A DNA stretch of 64,000 nt. It comes from Candidatus Obscuribacter sp. (GTDB lineage: Bacteria > Cyanobacteriota > Vampirovibrionia > Obscuribacterales > Obscuribacteraceae). A program made the translations under genes and the position numbers. Below the pieces are notes generated by a model. It ran no database searches. It saw only the letters and a list, made by a program, of their open reading frames with translations, and had not been told where the DNA came from. Location: assembly GCA_021772095.1 (NCBI GenBank), contig JADYXR010000030.1, positions 1 through 64,000 of the forward strand, written 5' to 3'. This document shows, in pieces, positions 43,452 through 52,815 of the stretch. Numbering within the stretch: position 1 is the stretch's first letter; every line of letters begins with the position of its first letter.

Positions 43452-44471
43452 CTATTTTTTGGACTTTTGATACAGATAATATGGCGCAACACGACGAATG
43501 GTGTCTTCAAACGAAGTTGGTTTGAAATCCAATTCCGCAATCGCTTTATCCGAACTGAAAAAGATCTTGTGTTGCGCCAGCCATGCGGCCTGGCGACTGA
43601 CCGGCGATTGCATGCCGAACATCGGCAAGACGGCTTCTGCCAGCGATCCAAGTCCGACCAAAACTGACGAGGGGATTTCAAAAACCGGAGCCCGGACGCC
43701 TTGAACGCGAGCGAAGGCCTCTGCTGCCTGACGGTATGTCAGGTTCGCACTGACAAGCGCGTAACGCTCTCCTGGAGTGCCTTTTTCCATGGCGGCCACA
43801 TGGGCGTCGACGACATCATTAATATCTGAAAAAGTGACGCCGCCTTTCGGAACGCCCAGCAATGCGCCTTTGGCCATGGCTGTGAAAATCGCGTGATGGT
43901 GCGGATGCTTGTCGCCTTCTCCGAATGTGATACCAGGCGAAAGAATTATCACAGGCAATCCCCGCCCGAAGATCGTCTTCACTTCTTGTTCTGCAGCGTA
44001 CTTAGAATCGCAGTAGTTTAGGCCCAAACCGCCGAGATTGTACTCCAGAGATTCGGTGCCGACTTCGCCATTTTTTGGAATGCCCATGGCAGCGACTGAA
44101 CTGGTGTGGATCACTCGTCCAACACCGGCTTTCAGCGCGGCTTCCATCACATTTCTTGTGCCGACGACGTTGACGCCGTATTGGCGATGGACATCTTTTT
44201 TCTTGTAAGAAACCAAACCGGCTAGATGAAAGACAACGTCTTTGTCATTCATCGCTTGATACATAGATTCGATGTTGGTGACGTCGCCACTGATGTGTTC
44301 GATCGGCAAATCGCGCAGTTTCTTCGACGGCGTGCCGGAGCGACCGAAGGTAGTGACCGTGTGCCCGTCATTGACCAGGCGCGCCACGAGATTGGAGCCA
44401 ATGAAGCCGCTCGCCCCTGTGACGAGGATTCTCTTCAAATTTGTGGCTGGCTTCTCTTCTTCTTCCGTCAT
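43452..44471 (-). CDS. NAD-dependent epimerase/dehydratase (extended SDR)
   Basis: 339 residues. Rossmann motif VTGASGFIGSNL (TGxxGxxG), an Asp after the third strand (SGDV), and the catalytic pair YCDSK (YxxxK). Extended SDR resembling 3-beta-hydroxysteroid dehydrogenase/dihydroflavonol reductase proteins. Last member of the minus-strand cluster running from 50.8 kb, seven bases after the previous stop. Substrate unknown. Confidence 0.85.
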   Translation of the reverse strand: MTEEEEKPATNLKRILVTGASGFIGSNLVARLVNDGHTVTTFGRSGTPSKKLRDLPIEHISGDVTNIESMYQAMNDKDVVFHLAGLVSYKKKDVHRQYGVNVVGTRNVMEAALKAGVGRVIHTSSVAAMGIPKNGEVGTESLEYNLGGLGLNYCDSKYAAEQEVKTIFGRGLPVIILSPGITFGEGDKHPHHHAIFTAMAKGALLGVPKGGVTFSDINDVVDAHVAAMEKGTPGERYALVSANLTYRQAAEAFARVQGVRAPVFEIPSSVLVGLGSLAEAVLPMFGMQSPVSRQAAWLAQHKIFFSSDKAIAELDFKPTSFEDTIRRVAPYYLYQKSKK

Positions 44472-44478
44472 CGGAAAT

Positions 44479-45426
44479 TCAACTTGTTTTTTGTGGGGAG
44501 GCGGGGATAAATGTGCCTATTGGATTACTGCGATAAGTGTCGAGCGCGGCGTCGAGGCTAGAGGCCTGGCGATCGATTATGGTAACTAAACCGTTGGAGT
44601 GACAGATATTGTCGTGCATCGAGAGGACGACCTGGTCACTACTCAACGTCGGAACGTCCTGAACCATTTCCATCACCGCCGCTAAAAGTTTACCGGCTTG
44701 AGGATGCAGATTTACTATGGGTTTCTTCTTGCCAACCAACTCTTGCAGTTCTTCGACAAAGCGGCGCATTGACAAGACAGTGGAGCCGCCAAGCTCAATG
44801 GTTTCGCCGGCAAATTCCGGAGAGATACATTTCGAAATCGCTTCGACGCAATCTTTGATAAAGATCGGCTGGATCTTATTAAGTCCACCATTCACAAGAG
44901 GAACCACAGACTTATTTTGGATCAAACTGGTTAATCGGCTGACAAGCTTGCTGTTGCGGGCGCCAATCGTTCTGCCTATCAGTAAAGACGGTCTCAAAAT
45001 CGTGAAAGGAATATCGGAGGCGCGAAACTCTTCCTCGGCCAGCCACTTCGTGCGGTGGTACTGAGAAGGCGCGTCCTTGGCGGCGCCAAGCGCCGTGACC
45101 AGGATTATTTTCTTGCAGAGGGCGATTCTGGCTGACGCCACGAATCGGCGCGTCAGACTTTGATGCAACTCGACGAAAGATTCGTTTTTCTTGGGCGCGA
45201 TGCTGCCGATCAAATGGACCGCGTACTGACAGCCATTGAAATACTCGGCGGCGTTTTTATCCGTCAGTGCACCTTCAACGACTTCGGCGCCCATTTTTTT
45301 CAACAGGTCGACGTCTTCTGAGCGTGCGCCTGGACGAACAAGGCAGCGCACCGCTCGCCCCTCGGAAAGAAGCCTCTCAGTCAAATGGCTGCCTAGATAA
45401 CCTGTCGCACCGTCTACCAGTATCAA
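44479..45426 (-). CDS. NAD(P)H-binding atypical SDR
   Basis: 315 residues. Motif DGATGYLGSHL (GxxGxxG), an Arg-rich loop after strand 2 (CLVRPGARS) suggesting NADP, and YHRTK in the catalytic position. The shape resembles NDUFA9-like and YwnB-like proteins, some of which only bind cofactor. TTG 45426 start with AGGA five bases upstream. Within the SDR/GH3 cluster. Confidence 0.8.
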   Translation of the reverse strand: MILVDGATGYLGSHLTERLLSEGRAVRCLVRPGARSEDVDLLKKMGAEVVEGALTDKNAAEYFNGCQYAVHLIGSIAPKKNESFVELHQSLTRRFVASARIALCKKIILVTALGAAKDAPSQYHRTKWLAEEEFRASDIPFTILRPSLLIGRTIGARNSKLVSRLTSLIQNKSVVPLVNGGLNKIQPIFIKDCVEAISKCISPEFAGETIELGGSTVLSMRRFVEELQELVGKKKPIVNLHPQAGKLLAAVMEMVQDVPTLSSDQVVLSMHDNICHSNGLVTIIDRQASSLDAALDTYRSNPIGTFIPASPQKTS

Positions 45427-45483
45427 ACTAATCCTGTCCCTTCTTGTTCCAGTCCGCGCAGAAAACTGCCGACTAATACCGAC

Positions 45484-45900
45484 CTAAAATCGGTTGCGTT
45501 GTATTCTTTTGTAGACGTTTTTCATCAGTGTAACTTCACCGACTTCGTTTCCTTGAGCCTGGTGACCGAGGAATTGAAACAGGTAGCCGACAAAAACCAG
45601 AAGCGCACCACGACCGACATCCTTGCCGCTGAACAGCAAGAAGAAACCGGTAAAGGCAGCCGGCACGCCGACGATATGCAAGGCCGCGTTGACTGGATGA
45701 GAGTGCCTGCCGATATAGTCTTTGACAAACCAATTCACTCCGGCAATCGGACAGCTTTTCGCTTCTTCCGCACCGCTTGTGGTGGCAGGCTGTGTGCCCT
45801 GCACTTGTTGACGCGTGTCGGTCGCAGTTTGCACTCCGCCCTGTTTGCCGTCTCTTGTGCTGCTATGCGAGCCGTTGTTGTGTGAGCCGTTATTACTCAT
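45484..45900 (-). CDS. Mpo1-like (DUF962) membrane protein
   Basis: 138 residues. A polar N-terminus (~55 residues, Asn/Gly/Ser/Thr-rich) precedes a DUF962/Mpo1-like core: IGRHSHPVNAALHIVGVP and GYLFQFLGHQAQGNEVGE, with two or three membrane segments. Yeast Mpo1 is an Fe2+-dependent dioxygenase acting on 2-hydroxy fatty acids in alpha-oxidation; the His residues in both blocks are kept here. Strong SD GGAGAAAGG upstream of the ATG. The N-terminal extension is unusual for the family. Confidence 0.8.
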   Translation of the reverse strand: MSNNGSHNNGSHSSTRDGKQGGVQTATDTRQQVQGTQPATTSGAEEAKSCPIAGVNWFVKDYIGRHSHPVNAALHIVGVPAAFTGFFLLFSGKDVGRGALLVFVGYLFQFLGHQAQGNEVGEVTLMKNVYKRIQRNRF

Positions 45901-45912
45901 GACCTTTCTCCC

Positions 45913-46932
45913 TTAATTGCGCTCGGCATTTTGAAATGTTGTCAGTGTTTTTGAGATACCAGTTGAAAATGGAACCCGATCGACATAATTCAAATCGCGC
46001 TCCGCCTTGGCAATGCTGAACCCTTGATTGACTCCAGCCAGTCGGAATGCTGCTTTAGAGAAACGCGCCAGCTTGCGCTGAGTGTCGATTCCCATCATAG
46101 GAGCGACGGATGATACCACTTCGCAAACCAGCTTTGCCGCCACCCCTGGTACCACTTTTTTAACGCGCGGCAATTTTAAACCATCGGCGATCGCATCGAA
46201 TAATTCTTTTTTGGAAATTTTCTGACCGTCGGTCAGGTTATAAACTTGACCGTAAGCCTTTTCATTTAAAATCGCGGCCTCTATGGCTTTGCTGAGATTT
46301 TCGATATAGATTACGTTGGTTTCCTTCTTGCCCCCATCAATCAACATCGCTTTTCCAGTCGAGATTGAATTGATCAAACGCGGCATCCAGGCTCGTTCTC
46401 CCGGTCCGTAAATAAAACCGGGACGCAGCGAACTGACTTTCATCGGCGACTTGTCGGTTTCGGCCATCACCGATCTTTCCGCTTCCACTTTGGAGTCGGC
46501 ATAGGGCTCGCCGCAGGGCTTGAGCGGTTCGTTTTCATCGACGTTGTAGAGATCGCCTTGACCGGTGATCACCGACAAACTGCTTATATAAATGAAGTGT
46601 TTTACGCCGCGAGATTCAGCAGCGTCAAGAATCGATTTGGTGCCGCCCACGTTGGTGGCAAAGATCGATTCGCGGGAACCAAAAGGGTCTACCGATGCTG
46701 CCGCGTGTACTACAACATCCGCACCTGATATCGCCTCTGATACCGCCGCCGTGTTAACCATGTCGGCAACTCGAACTTCGATGTTGGGCGCAGTGAAATG
46801 CGACAGACGTTTCTTATCTCTGCCGACGGCAATCACTTCGTAACCGCGCTCGGACAGGTAACCGACGAGGTGACCGCCGACCAGGCCGGTGGCTCCGGTG
46901 ACGGCAACTTTAGGTTTTTCCGATTTAGACAT
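45913..46932 (-). CDS. NAD-dependent epimerase/dehydratase, 3-beta-HSD-like SDR
   Basis: 339 residues. VTGATGLVGGHL Rossmann motif, VVVHAAASVDPFG, SSLSVITG and YADSK (YxxxK). Similar to 3-beta-hydroxysteroid dehydrogenase-type reductases such as OleD. Start ATG 46932 with GGAGG four bases upstream; it shares one base with the GH3 stop (TGATG), so it is translationally coupled to GH3. Confidence 0.88.
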   Translation of the reverse strand: MSKSEKPKVAVTGATGLVGGHLVGYLSERGYEVIAVGRDKKRLSHFTAPNIEVRVADMVNTAAVSEAISGADVVVHAAASVDPFGSRESIFATNVGGTKSILDAAESRGVKHFIYISSLSVITGQGDLYNVDENEPLKPCGEPYADSKVEAERSVMAETDKSPMKVSSLRPGFIYGPGERAWMPRLINSISTGKAMLIDGGKKETNVIYIENLSKAIEAAILNEKAYGQVYNLTDGQKISKKELFDAIADGLKLPRVKKVVPGVAAKLVCEVVSSVAPMMGIDTQRKLARFSKAAFRLAGVNQGFSIAKAERDLNYVDRVPFSTGISKTLTTFQNAERN

Positions 46933-48596
46933 CAAACCTCCAGAAGAGCAAGGCGCCCGGAAAAGGAAGGCGGCGAGCTGAGCAGTGGAATCTTCACTTG
47001 AGCTTCAGGCGCACCTTCAGCCACTCTTTGCTGGCGCAAACGGGTGTAAGTGCCGGCTGGAAGAATTCTGAGTACGGGTTCGGCCAGACGTTTTGTCGAA
47101 CGTTTGTCTTCGTACTCGGGATTTTGCATGCGCAAAGATTGATCGAAGACTCTGATAAATGCGACTTTCAAGGACTCCGGCATGTCGGTGTTCAACTCGG
47201 CGTAACAGACATAATAGGGTGGATGACCGAGTTCTACTTCGGCTGTGAAGTGACTGATTTCACCCATGTTCAATTGCTTGACGGCTTGCGTCAAGGCGAC
47301 TAGAACTTGTTCTTCGGTGATTTTCTCGCCGGTGATTGAGCTCACGCCCAGACCTTTGCGAACAAATTTCATCACCGGTGTTTTGTGAATGAAGTCCGAG
47401 ACCTCCATCAAGTCGTTGATGTTGTATCTATATAGTCCGGCGTTGGTCGTGAAGTAGATGTAGTAGCGCTCGTGCAGTTTCAAATCTTCGATCGTCTTGA
47501 AGTTCATCACGCCTGCATCCATGTCTTCTTCCGAAACGAATTCGAAGAAATGCGATGTCAAAGCGAGCACACCACCGGCGCCATCATCGTTAATCGGAAT
47601 GGTGCCACGACCTTCGGAGGCCATGTAACCGAAATCACGAATTGGAATATTGCCGTAAAACTCGGGCAGGCGATCGAGATAGAATGACATCGGGCCGCCC
47701 TTCCAGCAAGACATCACGCCGAGATTTTGCCAGACCATTTTGGGCATCAGCGTGCCGTGTTGATCGAGCAACTTTTGCAGTTCGTCTGCACGTTTTGGAT
47801 CGGGACGGAAATATGGTTCGAATGCCGCGCGCAGTTCAGCAGGCGGTTCGTAATTTTTATTCAATGTGCCTTCGCGCAGATCTCTAATCAAACTGGCGGA
47901 GTGCTCTTTGAGCTGATCGGCAAGCAACAGCAAACTGGATGGGTTGCAACCGAGAACAGCGGTGACGTTCTGTCCTATCGAAATACGCAGCATCAAATAG
48001 TATTTGATGTCGACATCTTTGATGGTGCATAGTTCATAAGGCACGGCGAAGTGCCGTCTGATGATCGAGGACTGACGGCGATTCAACAAGCCGGAAACCG
48101 CGCCGTAATTCAATCCGCCAGCTGTGACGCCTTCTTTATCGTTGCTTGTGATGATGAGAAATTTGCCTTCGGCCGCGCGCGGAAAGCTCTGGATCAAATG
48201 ATAGTTGTGCACTTGAAACGCGTGCGTATAATCTTTCAAATGCGTCTCGGTAATCGGCACATATTTAGGTGTGGCCGTAGTACCGCTGGTAGTGGCGAAC
48301 ATAAACGGGTCGTCGCTTGTGAGCTGGTTCTTCTCGCCCTTAAGAAGTTTGTCCACATAGGGGAGAAAATACTCGTACGTCGAAGGCGGAACGTTTTTCT
48401 TATAGTCTTCGTAATTGTTGATCTGATCGAAATTGTGAGCCTTACCAAAAGCGCTTGTCTGATGTTTTTTAACAATCTCGAGAAGTTTTTTGCGCTGAGT
48501 TTCGCCGGGGTTTTTCAACGCTTCGTAGAAACGACGAATGTGCGTTCCCCTGCGGTACAGCTGACCAAGCGTGATATCGAAATTACTGAGAGACAT
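46932..48596 (-). CDS. GH3-family (auxin-responsive GH3-like) adenylate-forming enzyme
   Basis: 554 residues. GH3 proteins activate a carboxylic acid with ATP and, in plants, join it to an amino acid. The nucleotide-binding motif FATTSGTTATPKYVPIT is present near residue 82, with GxMASEGRG and YRYNINDLMEV further on, as in the family. Strong SD GGAAGG before the ATG. Second adenylating enzyme in the window but a different branch from the acyl-CoA synthetase at 5-6.8 kb. Clustered with SDRs, an enolase-fold enzyme and a hydrolase, so probably a biosynthetic step. Confidence 0.88.
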   Translation of the reverse strand: MSLSNFDITLGQLYRRGTHIRRFYEALKNPGETQRKKLLEIVKKHQTSAFGKAHNFDQINNYEDYKKNVPPSTYEYFLPYVDKLLKGEKNQLTSDDPFMFATTSGTTATPKYVPITETHLKDYTHAFQVHNYHLIQSFPRAAEGKFLIITSNDKEGVTAGGLNYGAVSGLLNRRQSSIIRRHFAVPYELCTIKDVDIKYYLMLRISIGQNVTAVLGCNPSSLLLLADQLKEHSASLIRDLREGTLNKNYEPPAELRAAFEPYFRPDPKRADELQKLLDQHGTLMPKMVWQNLGVMSCWKGGPMSFYLDRLPEFYGNIPIRDFGYMASEGRGTIPINDDGAGGVLALTSHFFEFVSEEDMDAGVMNFKTIEDLKLHERYYIYFTTNAGLYRYNINDLMEVSDFIHKTPVMKFVRKGLGVSSITGEKITEEQVLVALTQAVKQLNMGEISHFTAEVELGHPPYYVCYAELNTDMPESLKVAFIRVFDQSLRMQNPEYEDKRSTKRLAEPVLRILPAGTYTRLRQQRVAEGAPEAQVKIPLLSSPPSFSGRLALLEV

Positions 48597-48613
48597 AATT
48601 ACCTTCCAAAATT

Positions 48614-49867
48614 TTAGGCACCGGCCGCATGAACGTAACTAACCGCGGTGTCAGGCACTTTTACGAAGACGCGCCGCAGTTTGTTCTCATCGACTGTTAT
48701 TCCTAGACCGGGTCCTTCGGGCAAGAATGCCTTGCCACCTTGTTTCATCGTGGTATCTTCCACGGATAAATCTGATTTCAACAAGAATCGGTTGAACGAT
48801 CCCTCGCAATTATCGAGAGGTCCTTTGACACAGGCAAACGCCCGTCCCGCGGCGCTCAGTATGGCGGACTCACCAACCTGGGCACCAAGCAAACATCCAA
48901 TACCGGCAGCGCGAGCCATATCGGCCATTTCGCAAGCGGCGATCAATCCACCCACTTTCGAAAGTCTGATGTTAAATGCGCTGGCACCTTTAACATCGAT
49001 CAAAGTCTTCGCGTCTTTCAGTGTCAGAAGCGATTCGTCGGCAACCACTGTTTCCGGCAACTCACGAGTCAGACGTTGCATACCGGCAAGATCTTCAGGA
49101 CGCACCGGTTGCTCGATGGAGGTGATATTGTATTCACGCATTTTCTCGGCAAAATAAAGCGTTTCTTCAACAGTCCAGGCGCAATTGGCGTCGATGCGCA
49201 ATATGCACTCCTCGCCCATGATTTTGCGAGCCATCTTCAAACGTTCAAGGTCGACTTCCCAGTCACGTCCGACTTTTATTTTTACTGTTTTAAATCCGTA
49301 GAATTTGAAAAACAGGAGCATGGCATAGAGAGAATATTTTCCTGAGAATGGAACGACGCCACCATATGTGACGTATGAAGAGATGGTGGGAAGACTGTTG
49401 GGTTCACTCATGAGCTTCGGCAAAGCGCCGCTCTGCGAGAGGCGCACCATGTCGTTCATCGACAAGAGGGAGGCAACCGACAAGTTGTTCGAGCGTGCCA
49501 CCGCATCTAATACCGCCAGTTCGACGGCACACCAGGAGGCGCCTTTAGGTTTCTCGGTCAACAGAAACGAACCGAACATCTCACGCAGTTGCACCATGGC
49601 GTCGAGCGGCGAAGAAAATGACAAGCCTGTGAGCTTGGGGGCGTACTCTTCGCGAATAGTTTTCAGTGCACCTTCTGTGGTTTCACCGGTGACATAATCG
49701 CGCGGAACGCTCTCGCCGTAGCCGACTACACGCCGACCAGTGGTTTCGTCTTCAAGATCCACTTTGACGACTACGTTGAGTGAAGAATTGCGAGACGCCA
49801 GACTGTGACCGAATGAAAATCGGAAGGGCAATTTGATCGCGAACGCTTTGATTGAGATGATTTTCAT
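48614..49867 (-). CDS. Enolase-superfamily enzyme, muconate-lactonizing subgroup
   Basis: 417 residues. A capping domain (about 1-140) and a TIM barrel with the subgroup's catalytic marks: KxK (VKIKVG, two Lys), metal ligands in RIDAN, IEQP and ADES, and a Lys at the end of the barrel (RLSKVGG). The subgroup includes dipeptide epimerases, o-succinylbenzoate synthase and muconate cycloisomerase; I cannot choose between them. Start ATG 49867, which shares a base with the stop of the hydrolase gene (TAATG). Confidence 0.85.
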   Translation of the reverse strand: MKIISIKAFAIKLPFRFSFGHSLASRNSSLNVVVKVDLEDETTGRRVVGYGESVPRDYVTGETTEGALKTIREEYAPKLTGLSFSSPLDAMVQLREMFGSFLLTEKPKGASWCAVELAVLDAVARSNNLSVASLLSMNDMVRLSQSGALPKLMSEPNSLPTISSYVTYGGVVPFSGKYSLYAMLLFFKFYGFKTVKIKVGRDWEVDLERLKMARKIMGEECILRIDANCAWTVEETLYFAEKMREYNITSIEQPVRPEDLAGMQRLTRELPETVVADESLLTLKDAKTLIDVKGASAFNIRLSKVGGLIAACEMADMARAAGIGCLLGAQVGESAILSAAGRAFACVKGPLDNCEGSFNRFLLKSDLSVEDTTMKQGGKAFLPEGPGLGITVDENKLRRVFVKVPDTAVSYVHAAGA

Positions 49868-50814
49868 TATGACACCGAGGGCGAGCGTGACAGGAGCCAC
49901 TCTGAAATCAGGTGAGTGTACTCTTTAAACCAATTGGCGTCAAAGTCCAGACAGTGGTAAGCATCTGGAAACAGGCGCAGGGACTTGTCCGTGGCGCGTA
50001 ACTTTCCGTACCACTGCTCCAACTTTTGCGTATCGACAATCGCGTCGTTGCCGGATTGCACGATTAGAACCGGCATGGCGATGTTCGGCGCGGTCTTCTT
50101 GGCCAGTTCGCCGAGTTTGTGACTTTCAACAAAAAACGTAGCAGTTGCCTCGGTAAGCCGCAGAGGGTCTTTATCGAGAAACTCCAGATAACTGGGATTG
50201 TCGGTAAACATCGCTGTAGTCAGCGGTATCGGGTACTTGCGCATCGCTCGACGCCCACCCATGAAATGATTTACTGCGATTTCCAACTTCGTCTTCAAGT
50301 CGTAATCTACTTTAGAGAAGATAGCAGGACTGCTGAGAATGAGTGCGGCGATCGGAAACTGTCCGACTTGTCCTGTGGCGTCAGGAGCCGCAGCTTTAGT
50401 CTGCTGTTGAGCGAACAACGTGGCTGCCTTTGCGCCCCAACAATTGCCCCAAAGGATGATGGGGTGCCCCATGTGAGCGGCACAAATCTTGCGGAGCAAA
50501 CCGTTCACATCATCTATAAACAGTCCGTAATTCGGAAGGTGCCCACGATCCCGCGAGTTGAGCCCGGCTCCGCGTCTATCCGGAGCATATACCGTCACAC
50601 CTTTTTGATTCAACAGATCGGCAGTGTTCTCGAACCACTGGCTGTGTCCCTCGATTCCGTGCAGATACAAAACCACTGGTGCACCCACTTTTCCCCGCCA
50701 GGTGCGGCACAGAAGCTGCGCACCGTCGGATGCGCGTATCCATTCATGTTCCGGTTGAGATGACTGTCGCGGTGAATCGGTCTGAGGGAGCGGTATTGAA
50801 GCGAGATCTTTCAA
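49867..50814 (-). CDS. Alpha/beta hydrolase with Cys at the nucleophile position
   Basis: 315 residues, alpha/beta-hydrolase fold of the monoacylglycerol-lipase type: YLHGIEGHSQW (oxyanion region), APDRRGAG, nucleophile elbow LWGNCWG, then an Asp (QSGNDAIVD) and a His (AYHCLD). The elbow reads G-N-C-W-G, so the usual Ser is C125. Cys nucleophiles occur in dienelactone hydrolases, so this may still be active, or it may be a specialised hydrolase or transferase. TTG start with no clear SD; first gene of the cluster, coupled to the enolase-fold gene. Confidence 0.82.
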   Translation of the reverse strand: MKDLASIPLPQTDSPRQSSQPEHEWIRASDGAQLLCRTWRGKVGAPVVLYLHGIEGHSQWFENTADLLNQKGVTVYAPDRRGAGLNSRDRGHLPNYGLFIDDVNGLLRKICAAHMGHPIILWGNCWGAKAATLFAQQQTKAAAPDATGQVGQFPIAALILSSPAIFSKVDYDLKTKLEIAVNHFMGGRRAMRKYPIPLTTAMFTDNPSYLEFLDKDPLRLTEATATFFVESHKLGELAKKTAPNIAMPVLIVQSGNDAIVDTQKLEQWYGKLRATDKSLRLFPDAYHCLDFDANWFKEYTHLISEWLLSRSPSVS

Positions 50815-51131
50815 AATAGTTTTTGAGTCGTTTGTCTGGGTGAGACGGGAAGGTTTCTTGTGTTATACGTGTCGCCGCTTTCAATTAGCTAAATTGGATC
50901 TAAGAGAAAGTCTTTTCTTAACAAGAAAATACGACAAGAGTTTAGCATCTGAGAGCTCGTTGGCAGGAGCTTCCAAGAACCGAACGCCCAAATCGCTTAA
51001 CTATTTTGGGAAATTATTAGCACCTTGAAATGGCTGGAAGCGCGAGACGTAGTAAATTATTAGGTTCCTGGGCTCTTGGCTAAACTAGTCAAGCAGAGCG
51101 GTTAGATTTTTAATAGGGTTGATCTACTGTT
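50815..51131. other. Intergenic region between divergent genes
   Basis: 317 bp between the hydrolase cluster (-) and a + strand gene. AT-rich, with no strong promoter pair or gene that I can defend. Confidence 0.4.
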
Positions 51132-51878
51132 ATGGCACGAATCACTGGCTGGCTCGGTGAACTGGTAATTGAATTGAACTGGGGCTGCGAAAACAGTCCC
51201 TACATCAAAAACCTGAAAAATGGCGGCGGCGACACAATGGCCATGGGCCGCGAGTTATGCCTGGTTTTGTGGCCGTTTATCTCACAGCTACCCGCAAACG
51301 TCTCGCGTGTACGGCGCATATTGCCGGACAACATGACGGCATGTCAGAAATTTTTTGACCAGTTAAAAGACGACGAGCTCTATTATCAGGGTCTGTATAT
51401 GCAGCAATGCACTTTGACTGGTTTAGACAAAGCAGCTCTGGATGCTTATAAACCAGACGAACAGACCCAGGCGCTCTGTCTGCTGATGGAACAGTACTGC
51501 GCCAGTCCTGATTATCATGACGGCGTGTTGGCGATAGTGGCGGCGGAACTGGCTGCGACTTGCTTCGCGCGACACTCGCAAGAATATTTCGAAGAATTCT
51601 TTGCATCGATTCCGGAAACAGAGAGAAACATCAATCTCGAGGACGGACTGGCGTGGCTGAGACTGCATGCCAAGCCGCATCCAAAACATGCACTGTGGCT
51701 GATGAGAACGATCGAAGCAATCGACGCGCGCCCTCCTTCCAACAAAATGCCGGTGCCGGTAATGACACTAATTGATGCCATTCATCAGTTCCTCAAGTCG
51801 GAACAGAATGGTCAGGGAGTCAGTCATAGTCATTATGGTCATTTAGTAAATCAGCAACTGATCGATTCGGCTGTATAG
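51132..51878 (+). CDS. Helical protein, possibly heme-oxygenase-like fold
   Basis: 248 residues, mostly helical by composition. Spaced acidic and His residues (LLMEQYC...ELAATCFARHSQEYFEEFF...HAKPHPKHALWL) recall the heme-oxygenase-like/TenA-PqqC fold used by diiron oxidases, but this is a guess from pattern alone. ATG start without a good SD. The next gene follows after 13 bases, so both may belong to one unit. Confidence 0.4.
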   Translation: MARITGWLGELVIELNWGCENSPYIKNLKNGGGDTMAMGRELCLVLWPFISQLPANVSRVRRILPDNMTACQKFFDQLKDDELYYQGLYMQQCTLTGLDKAALDAYKPDEQTQALCLLMEQYCASPDYHDGVLAIVAAELAATCFARHSQEYFEEFFASIPETERNINLEDGLAWLRLHAKPHPKHALWLMRTIEAIDARPPSNKMPVPVMTLIDAIHQFLKSEQNGQGVSHSHYGHLVNQQLIDSAV

Positions 51879-51891
51879 GTACGATATAAAG

Positions 51892-52758
51892 ATGCTTCGA
51901 AAAGGCTGCGTTCCATTGTATTCGGCATTTAATGGCGCGTTCGCGCGCCTGCTTCGCCTGGCATTGGTGATGGTGGCACTTTTTTCAATCGTGGCACCAA
52001 CTCTGGCTGCGCCGGCTCAAGGTGCGGTCTCCGGCGCGGACACATCATCTGGTAAGAAACCCAATAAGAAGGAACAGGAACTGACCTCATCGCTTCAAGG
52101 TCTCACCGGCAGTCCCTTCAACAGCGACATGGTGGATGGTGCGGGTTTCATCGACAAAATGATTTCCTCTGCCGCCAGTTACAACAACTATTCGTTTGAT
52201 TTCACGATGAAAGTCTTCAAGGATAAAAAGACGGTCGTCGAAGAAGGAATTTTTTACTTCAAACAAAAGCCGCGCATGATCAGGCTTGAAGAGACCGGCA
52301 GTTTCAAAAAAGGATCAGTGGCAATCCTTGGAGCCAACGGCAAAGTCAAAGCGCACATGGGCGGCGGCATGAAGATGTTTGTTGTGGAGTTGGATCCCAA
52401 CAATGCGATGCTGCGTTCTGCCAACGGTTTTCCGATGACTGACTCCGACTTCATATCGCTTGGACAAGCATTAAAATCGTATTTGAAACAAGGCGTCACC
52501 AGCCAGGTAACAAGAGAAGCGTTCGATATGAAGGCAGAACACGATCGAGTTTTTGTCCTGGAGCTGCGCAAAACCAAAGATACTTCGAAGCTCTGGAAAA
52601 GAGTCGCAGTCAGCGCTCGCACACACTTGCCTTTGCAGTGGTGGGATTATGATGACGACGGCGATCTCTGGTCGCACGCCAACTGGAATGATTTCAAACC
52701 GAACCAACAATTGGCCGATTCCTTGTTCAACATCAAAAATGATGATGGTGCAGGTTAA
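51892..52758 (+). CDS. Periplasmic DUF1571/LolA-like protein
   Basis: 288 residues. A signal peptide (VALFSIVAPTLAAP) and a low-complexity linker precede a beta-rich domain: NNYSFDFTMKVFKDKKTVVEEGIFYFKQKPRMIRLE, RVAVSARTHLPLQWWDYDDDGDLW. That profile matches DUF1571, a LolA/LppX-related lipid- or lipoprotein-binding fold. Likely a periplasmic lipid carrier or sensor. ATG start. Confidence 0.7.
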   Translation: MLRKGCVPLYSAFNGAFARLLRLALVMVALFSIVAPTLAAPAQGAVSGADTSSGKKPNKKEQELTSSLQGLTGSPFNSDMVDGAGFIDKMISSAASYNNYSFDFTMKVFKDKKTVVEEGIFYFKQKPRMIRLEETGSFKKGSVAILGANGKVKAHMGGGMKMFVVELDPNNAMLRSANGFPMTDSDFISLGQALKSYLKQGVTSQVTREAFDMKAEHDRVFVLELRKTKDTSKLWKRVAVSARTHLPLQWWDYDDDGDLWSHANWNDFKPNQQLADSLFNIKNDDGAG

Positions 52759-52815
52759 ACCACAGAGTAAGCTATAACACTGACAGAAGCGAAAAAAGAG
52801 AGAGGGCAGGTCCGC

